Made by a program: the position numbers and the translations under genes. A DNA stretch of 64,000 nt, taken from an uncultured Eubacteriales bacterium. Its GTDB lineage: Bacteria > Bacillota > Clostridia > Christensenellales > CAG-138. Below the pieces are notes generated by a model. It was not told the DNA's origin, searched no databases, and saw only the letters and a program-made list of their open reading frames with translations. Shown here in pieces: positions 1 through 9,388 of this stretch (within the stretch, counting starts at the first letter, position 1; every line of letters starts with the position of its first letter). The stretch covers positions 6,017 to 70,016 of the forward strand of contig UQGA01000009.1 in NCBI GenBank assembly GCA_900540495.1, given 5' to 3'.

Positions 1-1059
1 CAGCGTATGGTAGGTGCCGTCGGGCAGGGTATTTCTGCCGACGCCCAACAGGGCCCCGAGCTTTTGGCCCTGCGCTGCGCCGTTGATCTTGATTTCGCCG
101 GTCGAAAAGTCGATCTTGACGGAAGCGGCGTTGTGGATGCCGCCCAGGTCCGCCACCAGCACCCCGTCGATGAAGATCCACACGTCGTCGTCGCCGGAAA
201 ACTCATAGGTGACCGCCTTCGTCTTGTTTTCATCCACATGGCCGCCGTATTGCTGGACAAAGCGCGTGGACATGTGGATGCCGAAATAATGGTTGAGCGA
301 CGCGTCGGTGGAGTATACGGTATTCATCAGGGTATGATATCTCTGCTGACTGGTATCGGCGCCTTGCGGCGGCCGATAGAAATACCGTTCCGCATCTGCC
401 GTCGCTGCATTGAAGGGGAAGAACTGGCCGACGTTGCCGGCGGCGCCGCCGGAGCCCACGCCCGGGTATTCGTACAGGGTGAAGGCGTTGTCGCCCGGAT
501 AATAGACGGCATAGTTCTCTGCGCTGTTAAAATAGTAGTATCCGTCTTTGTCCACCTGCAGGAGCCCCTGCGCGTCTCTGTAGCTCGCCTTCCCATCCAC
601 CGCGACCGCCGGGTCGAACAGATATGCCAGCGATTCGCTGCCGCTGCGGTTTCGGATCGTCTCGTTCTGTGCGGCGCTCGTATTGATGGCAAGCTGCGGA
701 TATCCGTTCGTCAAACCGTTCTCCACGATCCCCGTCCGTGGCGCCGCGGTCCCCGTCCACTCGTTCCAATCGCCATAGCTACCGCCAAGGCTCGCGCCAA
801 AGAGCAGCGCATGGTCGTTGTTGATGCCGCTGGTGAGCAGGTTGGCAGGGTCCTCGTTGTCGGGGTCCTCCTGCGTGGTGATCCAGTAGTCGAACAGGTT
901 GATGGTCGTGCCGTTTGGCGAAACGCCGTCGATGATATGCTCGGGATAGGGCGCCTCGCCCGTGGGCAATCCCAGCGCAAAGGCGAGCACGGCGCCTGCG
1001 CACAGAAGGACGCCCCCAAGGATGACGAACAGAATGGCGCGTTTTTGTTTGGCTTTCAT
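1..1059 (-). CDS. Fibro-slime domain surface protein (partial, C-terminus beyond the window)
   Basis: The first 353 codons are present; the reading frame runs off the left edge without a stop. The ATG at 1057-1059 follows a GGAGGGG ribosome-binding site. Residues 8-28 form a hydrophobic signal or anchor helix, so the protein is exported. Residues about 45-340 resemble the fibro-slime domain family of bacterial surface proteins; the most telling motif is [20 protein letters not shown] at 287-306, followed by GGIHNA. Members of this family are typically large secreted or wall-attached adhesin-like proteins, but the cell-wall anchor, if any, lies outside the window. A sigma-A-like promoter at 1502-1530 points toward this gene through an unusually long leader of about 430 bases. 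It lies beside a serine recombinase and inverted repeats, which suggests phase variation (inference). Confidence 0.8.
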   Translation of the reverse strand, partial: MKAKQKRAILFVILGGVLLCAGAVLAFALGLPTGEAPYPEHIIDGVSPNGTTINLFDYWITTQEDPDNEDPANLLTSGINNDHALLFGASLGGSYGDWNEWTGTAAPRTGIVENGLTNGYPQLAINTSAAQNETIRNRSGSESLAYLFDPAVAVDGKASYRDAQGLLQVDKDGYYYFNSAENYAVYYPGDNAFTLYEYPGVGSGGAAGNVGQFFPFNAATADAERYFYRPPQGADTSQQRYHTLMNTVYSTDASLNHYFGIHMSTRFVQQYGGHVDENKTKAVTYEFSGDDDVWIFIDGVLVADLGGIHNAASVKIDFSTGEIKINGAAQGQKLGALLGVGRNTLPDGTYHTL

Positions 1060-1421
1060 TTTTCCCCTCCGTTTGATCGTTGCTATTCGACCGGTCTGCG
1101 CAGACTTCCGGCCCCGCGCAAACCGTGCTTGTTCCCGTTGTTCCCGCCGGCCGGTTCTTCCGGCGCAGCATCGTCAGCGGGAACCCTCCTGAAAAAGCGG
1201 CGGCAAAAACGGCGTCGTTGCCGACGCGGGAGATGAACCGGCGCCGCCGCAGGAGATGAATCGATGCCGACGCCGAACGCCCGGGAAACGCTGGCAGCGT
1301 GCACGGCAGGGCCGATGCTCTGCTGCTGCGACAGCATTGTCCGTCGTTTCGAAAGGCGTTCGGCTATTTTGGTGTACCGGGGTCATGGGAGCGGCGCCCG
1401 TTTGCCCCGCCGGCCGACCGC
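1060..1421. other. Long leader region with no recognised element
   Basis: This GC-rich stretch would be the untranslated leader of the fibro-slime gene if the promoter at 1502-1530 is used. I compared it by eye with c-di-GMP and other common riboswitches and saw no convincing match. The short open frames in it lack ribosome-binding sites and family resemblance. Confidence 0.4.
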
Positions 1422-1440
1422 AGAAAGGTACACCTTTTGA
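1422..1440 (+). repeat. 19-bp repeat, copy 1
   Basis: AGAAAGGTACACCTTTTGA. It contains the palindrome AAAGGT-AC-ACCTTT with a 2-bp centre, and is repeated identically 42 bp downstream at 1464-1482. It could be a recombination half-site pair for the adjacent serine recombinase or an operator. Confidence 0.75.
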
Positions 1441-1463
1441 GGCTTCAATTTTTTACTGGCCGT

Positions 1464-1482
1464 AGAAAGGTACACCTTTTGA
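1464..1482 (+). repeat. 19-bp repeat, copy 2
   Basis: Identical to the copy at 1422-1440, start-to-start distance 42 bp (about four helical turns). Its right part, GTACACCTTTTGA, also recurs inverted at 1608-1620. Confidence 0.75.
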
Positions 1483-1501
1483 AAGTTCATATTTTGTTCA
1501 T

Positions 1502-1530
1502 ATTCTATCACAAATAAACGGCGGATTCAA
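1502..1530 (-). promoter_or_regulatory. Sigma-A-like promoter toward the fibro-slime gene
   Basis: On the minus strand a -35 TTGAAT (1525-1530) and a -10 TAGAAT (1502-1507) are separated by exactly 17 bp. The promoter lies inside the 125-bp segment bounded by inverted repeats (1464-1482 and 1608-1620). Its -35 half overlaps the hairpin at 1521-1550. Confidence 0.5.
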
Positions 1531-1560
1531 CCGTTTTACGGTGAATCCGCTAATTTTTTT
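1521..1560 (+). terminator. Hairpin followed by T-run
   Basis: GCGGATTC and GAATCCGC form the stem (1521-1550), with ACC/GGT extending it around a one-base bulge, and a run of eight T follows on the plus strand. On the minus strand it lies just past the end of the recombinase gene and may also stop its transcript. Confidence 0.55.
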
Positions 1561-1607
1561 ACTTATTTTTCCATTTTTTACGAGGGGAGAGTAAATCCAC
1601 GCGGGGG

Positions 1608-1620
1608 TCAAAAGGTGTGC
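1608..1620 (-). repeat. Inverted partial copy of the 19-bp repeat
   Basis: Reverse complement is GCACACCTTTTGA, matching 12 of 13 bases of the right part of the repeats at 1422 and 1464, in the opposite orientation. It lies 13 bp beyond the stop codon of the recombinase gene. Confidence 0.6.
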
Positions 1621-1633
1621 TTATTGAGAGAGG

Positions 1634-2620
<987 letters not shown>

Positions 2621-2649
2621 TTGACTTTGCGCCCCGCAGGCGGTATCCT
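2621..2649 (+). promoter_or_regulatory. Sigma-A promoter of the hrcA operon
   Basis: -35 TTGACT (2621-2626), 17-bp spacer, -10 TATCCT (2644-2649). The CIRCE element lies immediately downstream and would cover the transcription start. Confidence 0.85.
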
Positions 2650-2660
2650 GTTCATAGTGG

Positions 2661-2687
2661 TTAGCACTCAAAAGGATCGAGTGCTAA
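2661..2687. promoter_or_regulatory. CIRCE operator
   Basis: TTAGCACTC-N9-GAGTGCTAA is a perfect match to the CIRCE inverted repeat. The HrcA repressor encoded just downstream binds this element, so the operon is autoregulated and induced by heat or misfolded-protein stress (established for this element). Confidence 0.98.
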
Positions 2688-2712
2688 CAAAGGCGGAGAG
2701 GAGGCGGAACCG

Positions 2713-3750
2713 ATGGAACTGGACGCACGGAAGTTGCAGATTCTCAAAGCGGTGATCGACGAGTATGTGCTCTCGGCCGCGCCCGTCGGCTCCCGTTCGA
2801 TCAGCCGCCGGTCGGGCCTGAACCTGTCCAGCGCCACCATCCGCAACGAGATGGCCGATCTCGAGGAGCTGGGCTATCTGGAGCAGCCGCACACCTCTGC
2901 CGGGCGCGTCCCATCCGACAAGGCTTACCGCCTGTATGTGGACAGCATGATGCGCCGCAGCAGGCTCACTGAGGACGAGATGCGGCTGATCCGCCGCTAT
3001 TTCGACCGCCGCATCGACGGTGTGGAGCTGGTGATGCAACAGACGGCGCAGGCGCTGTCCGAGGTAACGCAGTATACCGCCATGGTCCTGCCGCCGGTTC
3101 TGGAATTCAACCGGCTGCGCCACATCCAGCTCGTGCCGCTCACGGAAGGGCGGGCGCTGCTCGTCGTGGTGACGGATACGGGCTTTGCGCGCGACGCGGT
3201 CATCCGCGTGCCGGAGTATCTCCATGCAGACGAGCTGGAGAAGCTTTCCCGTCTGCTCACCTCGCGGCTGTACGATTGCCGCATGGATCTGGTGGCGGAA
3301 AAGATACAGAACGAATTGGGCGCCGAGCTGCGCGAGCGGCGGGCCTTTCTGTCGCAGGTCGCGGAGACCATTGAGCGCCGCATGGCGCCGAACGCCCGCA
3401 GCGTGGAGCTTTCCGGCGCGACGAACATGCTGCACTATCCGGAGTACAGCGATATGACCAAGGCGCGCAACTTTCTCGCCGCGGTCGAGGGGCGCGACGC
3501 GCTGTACGGGATGCTCAAGCGTGCGAGCCAGGTTGAGTTCTGCATCACCATCGGCACGGAGAACGACCTCGAGCCGCTGCAGGATTGCAGCGTGGTCACG
3601 GCGACCTACCGCATCGGCGATCTGCCGATGGGCTCGTTCGGCGTGATCGGGCCGACACGGATGAACTACAGCAAGGTCGTGTCCGTATTGGAATTCATGC
3701 GCAGGAGCCTCAGCGAGGTGCTGAGCAACTATATCGAGGAGGACAAGTAG
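2713..3750 (+). CDS. hrcA: Heat-inducible transcription repressor HrcA
   Basis: 345 residues, normal length. The N-terminal winged helix-turn-helix includes RKLQILKAVIDEYVLSAAPV followed by GSRSISRR and LSSATIRNEMADLEELGYLE; the dimerisation and inserted domains follow. HrcA represses chaperone operons through CIRCE, and its folding depends on GroEL in studied species. The ATG at 2713 is preceded by GAGGAGG. It is the first gene of the operon hrcA-grpE-dnaK-dnaJ, the standard order in Bacillota. Confidence 0.97.
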   Translation: MELDARKLQILKAVIDEYVLSAAPVGSRSISRRSGLNLSSATIRNEMADLEELGYLEQPHTSAGRVPSDKAYRLYVDSMMRRSRLTEDEMRLIRRYFDRRIDGVELVMQQTAQALSEVTQYTAMVLPPVLEFNRLRHIQLVPLTEGRALLVVVTDTGFARDAVIRVPEYLHADELEKLSRLLTSRLYDCRMDLVAEKIQNELGAELRERRAFLSQVAETIERRMAPNARSVELSGATNMLHYPEYSDMTKARNFLAAVEGRDALYGMLKRASQVEFCITIGTENDLEPLQDCSVVTATYRIGDLPMGSFGVIGPTRMNYSKVVSVLEFMRRSLSEVLSNYIEEDK

Positions 3751-3754
3751 AGCT

Positions 3755-4345
3755 TTGAGCAAGAGGAAGAAGGAGGCGGAAACGCCTGCCAACGAGGCCG
3801 CCGAACAGCAGGAAACGGAGGCCGCCCACCCGGAACAGCCGGAACAGGCGGAGCAGGAGGCCGGGGAAACGTTTGTGCTCACGGCCGAGCAGATGCAGGA
3901 GGCGCGCGCGCGCATCGAGAAGCTCCAGAAGGAGCGGGACGAGACCGTCGCCCTGCTGCAGCGCAATCAGGCGGATTTCGACAACTTCCGCCGCCGCAAC
4001 GCCACCGTGCGTACCGACAGCCTCGACGAGGGGCGGCGCGAGTGCATCACCGCGCTGCTGCCGGTGCTCGACAACTTCGATCGCGCCATGGAGAACGATT
4101 CCGCGGATGACGCCTCGTGGCGCGAGGGTGTGAAGCTTGTGCAGCGCCAGTTGCTCGACGTGCTGCATAAGATGGATCTGACCGAGATCGATGCAAGCGG
4201 GAAGTTTGATCCCGCGCTGCACGAAGCGGTCATGCAGGAGGCTGCGGAAGGCAGGGAGAGCGGAGAGATCATCGCGGTGTTTCAGAAGGGCTACCGCGTG
4301 GGCGACCGGATCATCCGTCATAGCATGGTCAAGGTCGCGGAATAA
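3755..4345 (+). CDS. grpE: Nucleotide exchange factor GrpE
   Basis: 196 residues. An acidic, Glu/Gln-rich N-terminal tail (about residues 1-45) precedes a long coiled coil (46-100) and the C-terminal beta domain with VMQEAAEGRESGEIIAVFQK and GYRVGDRIIRHSMVKVAE. GrpE releases ADP from DnaK. The start is a TTG four bases after the hrcA stop, with GGAGGA inside the end of hrcA, so the two genes are probably translationally linked. Confidence 0.96.
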   Translation: MSKRKKEAETPANEAAEQQETEAAHPEQPEQAEQEAGETFVLTAEQMQEARARIEKLQKERDETVALLQRNQADFDNFRRRNATVRTDSLDEGRRECITALLPVLDNFDRAMENDSADDASWREGVKLVQRQLLDVLHKMDLTEIDASGKFDPALHEAVMQEAAEGRESGEIIAVFQKGYRVGDRIIRHSMVKVAE

Positions 4346-4381
4346 TAAAGTTTCGGAAAGAGAAGCAGGAGGATAACAGTT

Positions 4382-6214
<1,833 letters not shown>

Positions 6215-6237
6215 ACGCGGGGAAGCAGGAAACGAAA

Positions 6238-6260
6238 AGGCGCGGCGGTACGCCGCGCCT
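6238..6260 (+). terminator. Intercistronic hairpin between dnaK and dnaJ
   Basis: A perfect 10-bp stem (AGGCGCGGCG / CGCCGCGCCT) with a 3-base loop lies 23 bases after the dnaK stop. No T-run follows, so it is more likely a partial attenuator or an mRNA processing and stability element than a full terminator. Confidence 0.6.
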
Positions 6261-6281
6261 CTTCGCAAGAGGTGAGGGGTA

Positions 6282-7433
6282 GTGGCAGAGAAGAGAGATT
6301 ACTACGAAGTATTGGGCGTATCCAAGAATGCAAGCGAGGACGAGATTAAGCGTGCGTTCCGCAGGCAAGCCAAGACCTGCCACCCGGATCTGCATCCGGG
6401 AGACAAGGAGGCTGAAGCGCGCTTCAAGGAGCTCAACGAGGCGGCCGAGGTGCTGTGCGACGCGGATAAGCGCGCCAAGTACGATCAGTTCGGCCATGCC
6501 GCGTTCGACCCGAGCATGGGCGGCCAGAATCCGTTTGAAGGCGGGTTTAGCGGTTTCGGCGGGTTCGGTTTCTCTGATATCTTCGACCAGATGTTCGGCG
6601 GCGGGTTCGGCGGCGCGGCGCGCCAGCAGAACGGCCCGGTCGCGGGCAACGACCTGCGATACAACCTGACGCTGTCGTTTGAAGAGGCGGCGCTCGGCGT
6701 GCGGCGCGAGGTGCTCATCCCGCGCGAGGAGAGCTGCAATACGTGCGGCGGCTCCGGCGCGCGGCCGGGAACGGAGCCGGTGCGCTGCACCACCTGCGGC
6801 GGTACCGGCCAGGTGCGCACGCAGCAGAACACCATTCTCGGTTCGTTTACGTCCACGCGGCCGTGTTCGGCCTGCCGTGGGACGGGCAAGGTCATCAAGG
6901 ACCCCTGTCCGGATTGCAAGGGCACCGGCCGCATACGCCGGAATACGCGCATCGCCATCAACGTGCCAGCCGGTATCGACAACGGACAGACGATCAGCAT
7001 GCGCGGCGAGGGCGAGGCCGGGCGGCGCGGCGGCCCGCGCGGCGATCTGTATATCACGGTTACGGTGCGGCCGCACAAGCTGTTCCAGCGGAGAGGCTTC
7101 GACCTGTATCTGGAGATGCCGATTCCGTTCACGACGGCCGCGCTCGGCGGCGAGATCACCGTCCCGACCCTCAAGGACCCGGTGCGCTATACCGTGCCCG
7201 CCGGCACGCAGTCCGGCGCCACGTTCCGCCTGCGCGAACAGGGTGTGCCGCGTCTGCAGGGGCAGGGACGGGGCGACCTGCTCGTGAAGGTCGGCATCGA
7301 GGTGCCGAAGCATCTGAACGAGGAGCAGCGGCGGCTGCTGGAGCAGTTTGAGGCTTCGCTTGGCGGCGGCGCGCGGTCGCGCGGCGGCAAGAAGAGCATC
7401 TTCTCCAAACTGCGCGAGGAGCCGGAGCGGTAA
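6282..7433 (+). CDS. dnaJ: Co-chaperone DnaJ (Hsp40)
   Basis: 383 residues. J domain at 1-70 with the HPD motif (CHPDLHPG), a Gly/Phe-rich linker (about 75-115), four zinc-binding repeats (CNTCGGSG, CTTCGGTG, CSACRGTG, CPDCKGTG) and two C-terminal beta domains. It stimulates the DnaK ATPase and delivers substrates. The start is GTG at 6282 after AGAGGTGAGG. Last gene of the heat-shock operon, followed by a strong terminator. Confidence 0.97.
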   Translation: MAEKRDYYEVLGVSKNASEDEIKRAFRRQAKTCHPDLHPGDKEAEARFKELNEAAEVLCDADKRAKYDQFGHAAFDPSMGGQNPFEGGFSGFGGFGFSDIFDQMFGGGFGGAARQQNGPVAGNDLRYNLTLSFEEAALGVRREVLIPREESCNTCGGSGARPGTEPVRCTTCGGTGQVRTQQNTILGSFTSTRPCSACRGTGKVIKDPCPDCKGTGRIRRNTRIAINVPAGIDNGQTISMRGEGEAGRRGGPRGDLYITVTVRPHKLFQRRGFDLYLEMPIPFTTAALGGEITVPTLKDPVRYTVPAGTQSGATFRLREQGVPRLQGQGRGDLLVKVGIEVPKHLNEEQRRLLEQFEASLGGGARSRGGKKSIFSKLREEPER

Positions 7434-7507
7434 CGCGCGTCCGGCAGACCGCTGCAAAAGCCCACGGCGTTGAAGCAGAGAGCGGACGAAGCCCGGCTAT
7501 GAGGACG

Positions 7508-7542
7508 ATGCCCGCCGGCCAGTTGGCCGGCGGGCATTTTTT
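7508..7542 (+). terminator. Rho-independent terminator of the heat-shock operon
   Basis: ATGCCCGCCGGCC / GGCCGGCGGGCAT stem with an AGTT loop followed by six T. Confidence 0.92.
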
Positions 7543-7651
7543 GCACGCTGGAGCGGCGCGCAAAAGCGCCGAAAAAGCAAGGGGGGTCTTTGGGACCGAG
7601 CCTTTGCCCCCGCCGCGGGCGGCGCAGGCGTCCGGCCGGTCCCGTCCGCCG

Positions 7652-9142
7652 TCAGCCCTCGTCCGTCCCCCGGTTTGCGGCGCGGCGCGCGCGGCGTTGC
7701 TGCGCCAAGAGCGCCAGCAGACATGTTGCCAGGATGCCGCCTGCCACAATCGCAGCGGCCGGGGAGGCAGCGGCGCCTGCCGGTTCCGCCGGCTCCGCCG
7801 TTGGCGTCGGCGTGGCCGATGCAGGCGTGGCGGTTAGTTTCGGGGTCGGCGTCGGCGAGGCGGTCGGCTCCGGCGTAGCGTTGAGCGAGGCGACAAACAG
7901 AGCGGGATCGATGTTTTCAAACAGGTCGGCGCCGGCCGTCGAATCCAACCCAACCGTGGTGTAAGCGAGCCCGAGACGGCGGATATCGCAACTGCTGGTT
8001 TCCTTGGCGATGGGATAGAACCAGAGATCCTGCTGCGACTTGTGCTCCTTGTACGCGGCGCGGGCAATCTCCAGCGCCGTCATGCCGTCATAGGCGGACA
8101 GCGGCGTTTCCACATCCAACACGACGGCGTTCTCTTCGTACAGATGGCAGTAGACCTTGCGCACCTGCCACGTGCCGTCTGATTGAACGGAAGCCGGGTC
8201 GAAGGAGGCGTCGGCGGCCAACCGTGCCGCCTCCAGGGCGGCGTTGGCGCTGATGATGTGTTGCCAGTGCCCATATTCGCCCCGAACGGGGTCCTGTGCG
8301 AAGACCACAAGCGGGCGAACGCTGCGATAGAGCCGCACGAGGGAAAGCAACACCTCGTCCTCGCGGAACTGGGACTTCTTTTCTTTCGGTTCGGAGGTAT
8401 GGATATCGGGAAAGCCTAGGAAGTGGGGATAGGCGCGCACACCGGCGGTCCAGAGGCCGTTGAGCGCCTCGTGCAGGCGGCCAAAGTTTTTTGGCGTGGT
8501 CACATAGGCGAAGGTGCCCGTCAGGCCGCGCTCCCCGCCATATAAGGGGTATATCGCCCCAAGGAAGAGCCATTCGTCATCCGGATGCGTGGTTACGATG
8601 AGAAAGTCAACGCGTTCCTCCGCAGGCTGCCATACGGGGACCTCGTCCGGCAGCGTGCCCATGCCATAGACGCGCACGTCGCAGATCTTCGCGGAGGCGT
8701 CCACCGGCGTGATCGTTGCGCACATGCAGCCCGGCTCGAGCACGACCAGCTCGACGAGCATTTGCGGCGCGAGCGTTGCGCTGTCGAGCAGGGCGCCATC
8801 CCCGTCGAACTGTTCGATGAGAAGGGGGGTGAGCGGATCGGCGAGCCTCAGGTGTAGGTAGCCGAGCGCGGCGTCGGTCCTGGTGGTCAGCTGCAGGCGC
8901 TCCCCGGCCAGCAATTCGCAGTAGGTCAGCGGATTGCGGTCGTATAACTGACTGGCAGTAAAGCCGCTGTCAATGCGTGCATAGCTGACGCTTCGCGTCA
9001 ACTCCTCCGCGATGGCGGCCGTTTCCTCCGGAATCGGCGTATCGGGCGCAGGCGTGGGCAGCGGCGTGTCCGCACCGGCGACGCCGGCAGGCAGGGCGAA
9101 CAGCAGCAGACAGGCGGACAACATGGCGGCAAATTGTTTCAT
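7652..9142 (-). CDS. Secreted, membrane-anchored PIG-L/LmbE-family deacetylase
   Basis: 496 residues from the ATG at 9140-9142, chosen because it opens a clean signal peptide (MKQFAAMLSACLLLFALPAG). A beta-rich N-terminal region (about 40-175) precedes the PIG-L fold with the metal and catalytic motif TTHPDDEW near residue 180. PIG-L enzymes are zinc-dependent N-deacetylases of GlcNAc-containing substrates. A Thr/Pro-rich linker (PEPTASPTPTPKLTATPA) and a hydrophobic helix near the C-terminus, followed by RRARRAA, indicate surface display anchored at the C-terminus. It is transcribed divergently from the RCC1/glycosidase gene. The substrate is unknown; a cell-wall or extracellular glycan is plausible. 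Confidence 0.82.
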   Translation of the reverse strand: MKQFAAMLSACLLLFALPAGVAGADTPLPTPAPDTPIPEETAAIAEELTRSVSYARIDSGFTASQLYDRNPLTYCELLAGERLQLTTRTDAALGYLHLRLADPLTPLLIEQFDGDGALLDSATLAPQMLVELVVLEPGCMCATITPVDASAKICDVRVYGMGTLPDEVPVWQPAEERVDFLIVTTHPDDEWLFLGAIYPLYGGERGLTGTFAYVTTPKNFGRLHEALNGLWTAGVRAYPHFLGFPDIHTSEPKEKKSQFREDEVLLSLVRLYRSVRPLVVFAQDPVRGEYGHWQHIISANAALEAARLAADASFDPASVQSDGTWQVRKVYCHLYEENAVVLDVETPLSAYDGMTALEIARAAYKEHKSQQDLWFYPIAKETSSCDIRRLGLAYTTVGLDSTAGADLFENIDPALFVASLNATPEPTASPTPTPKLTATPASATPTPTAEPAEPAGAAASPAAAIVAGGILATCLLALLAQQRRARRAANRGTDEG

Positions 9143-9181
9143 ACGGCCTCGACTTTGGCAGATTGATGGGGAATTAAGATA

Positions 9182-9210
9182 AGTATAGACCATCCGAAAT
9201 CATGTGACAA
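9182..9210 (-). promoter_or_regulatory. Sigma-A promoter of the PIG-L gene
   Basis: Minus strand: -35 TTGTCA (9205-9210), 17-bp spacer, -10 TATACT (9182-9187). Confidence 0.75.
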
Positions 9211-9215
9211 GCCTA

Positions 9216-9244
9216 TTGACGAATTTTCGACAAAATATTACAAT
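9216..9244 (+). promoter_or_regulatory. Sigma-A promoter of the RCC1/glycosidase gene
   Basis: -35 TTGACG (9216-9221), 17-bp spacer, -10 TACAAT (9239-9244). It is arranged back-to-back with the PIG-L promoter only 6 bp away. Confidence 0.78.
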
Positions 9245-9304
9245 GAACAAAAATGTAGGGCGCGCAACGCGACTCGATCACAATGAGGGAGCTTGGGGAT
9301 GGGA

Positions 9305-9349
9305 ATGGAGAGGAAGCATGCAGGGTGGCAGCAGGCCCTGCGCACCTAG
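9305..9349 (+). other. In-frame upstream codons ending in TAG (probable original start of the next gene)
   Basis: An ATG at 9305 after purine-rich sequence begins 14 codons in the same frame as the downstream gene, ended by an amber codon at 9347-9349. After the TAG the frame continues open, through basic and Trp residues (RRFWW), into the signal anchor. Read through, this would give the normal basic tail before a transmembrane helix. A single C-to-T change of CAG would explain it. Confidence 0.5.
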
Positions 9350-9388
9350 CGGACTGCTGCGGGAAGCGCCTGCCGCCGCTTTTGGTGG

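Noticed and set aside
7..1236. 409-codon plus-strand frame at the left edge
   Set aside because: The opposite strand encodes a protein with a signal helix, fibro-slime motifs and a good ribosome-binding site; this frame has none of these.
1060..1440. c-di-GMP riboswitch upstream of the adhesin gene
   Set aside because: A GGGCAAAC string tempted me, but the surrounding conserved stems and tetraloop-receptor are absent.
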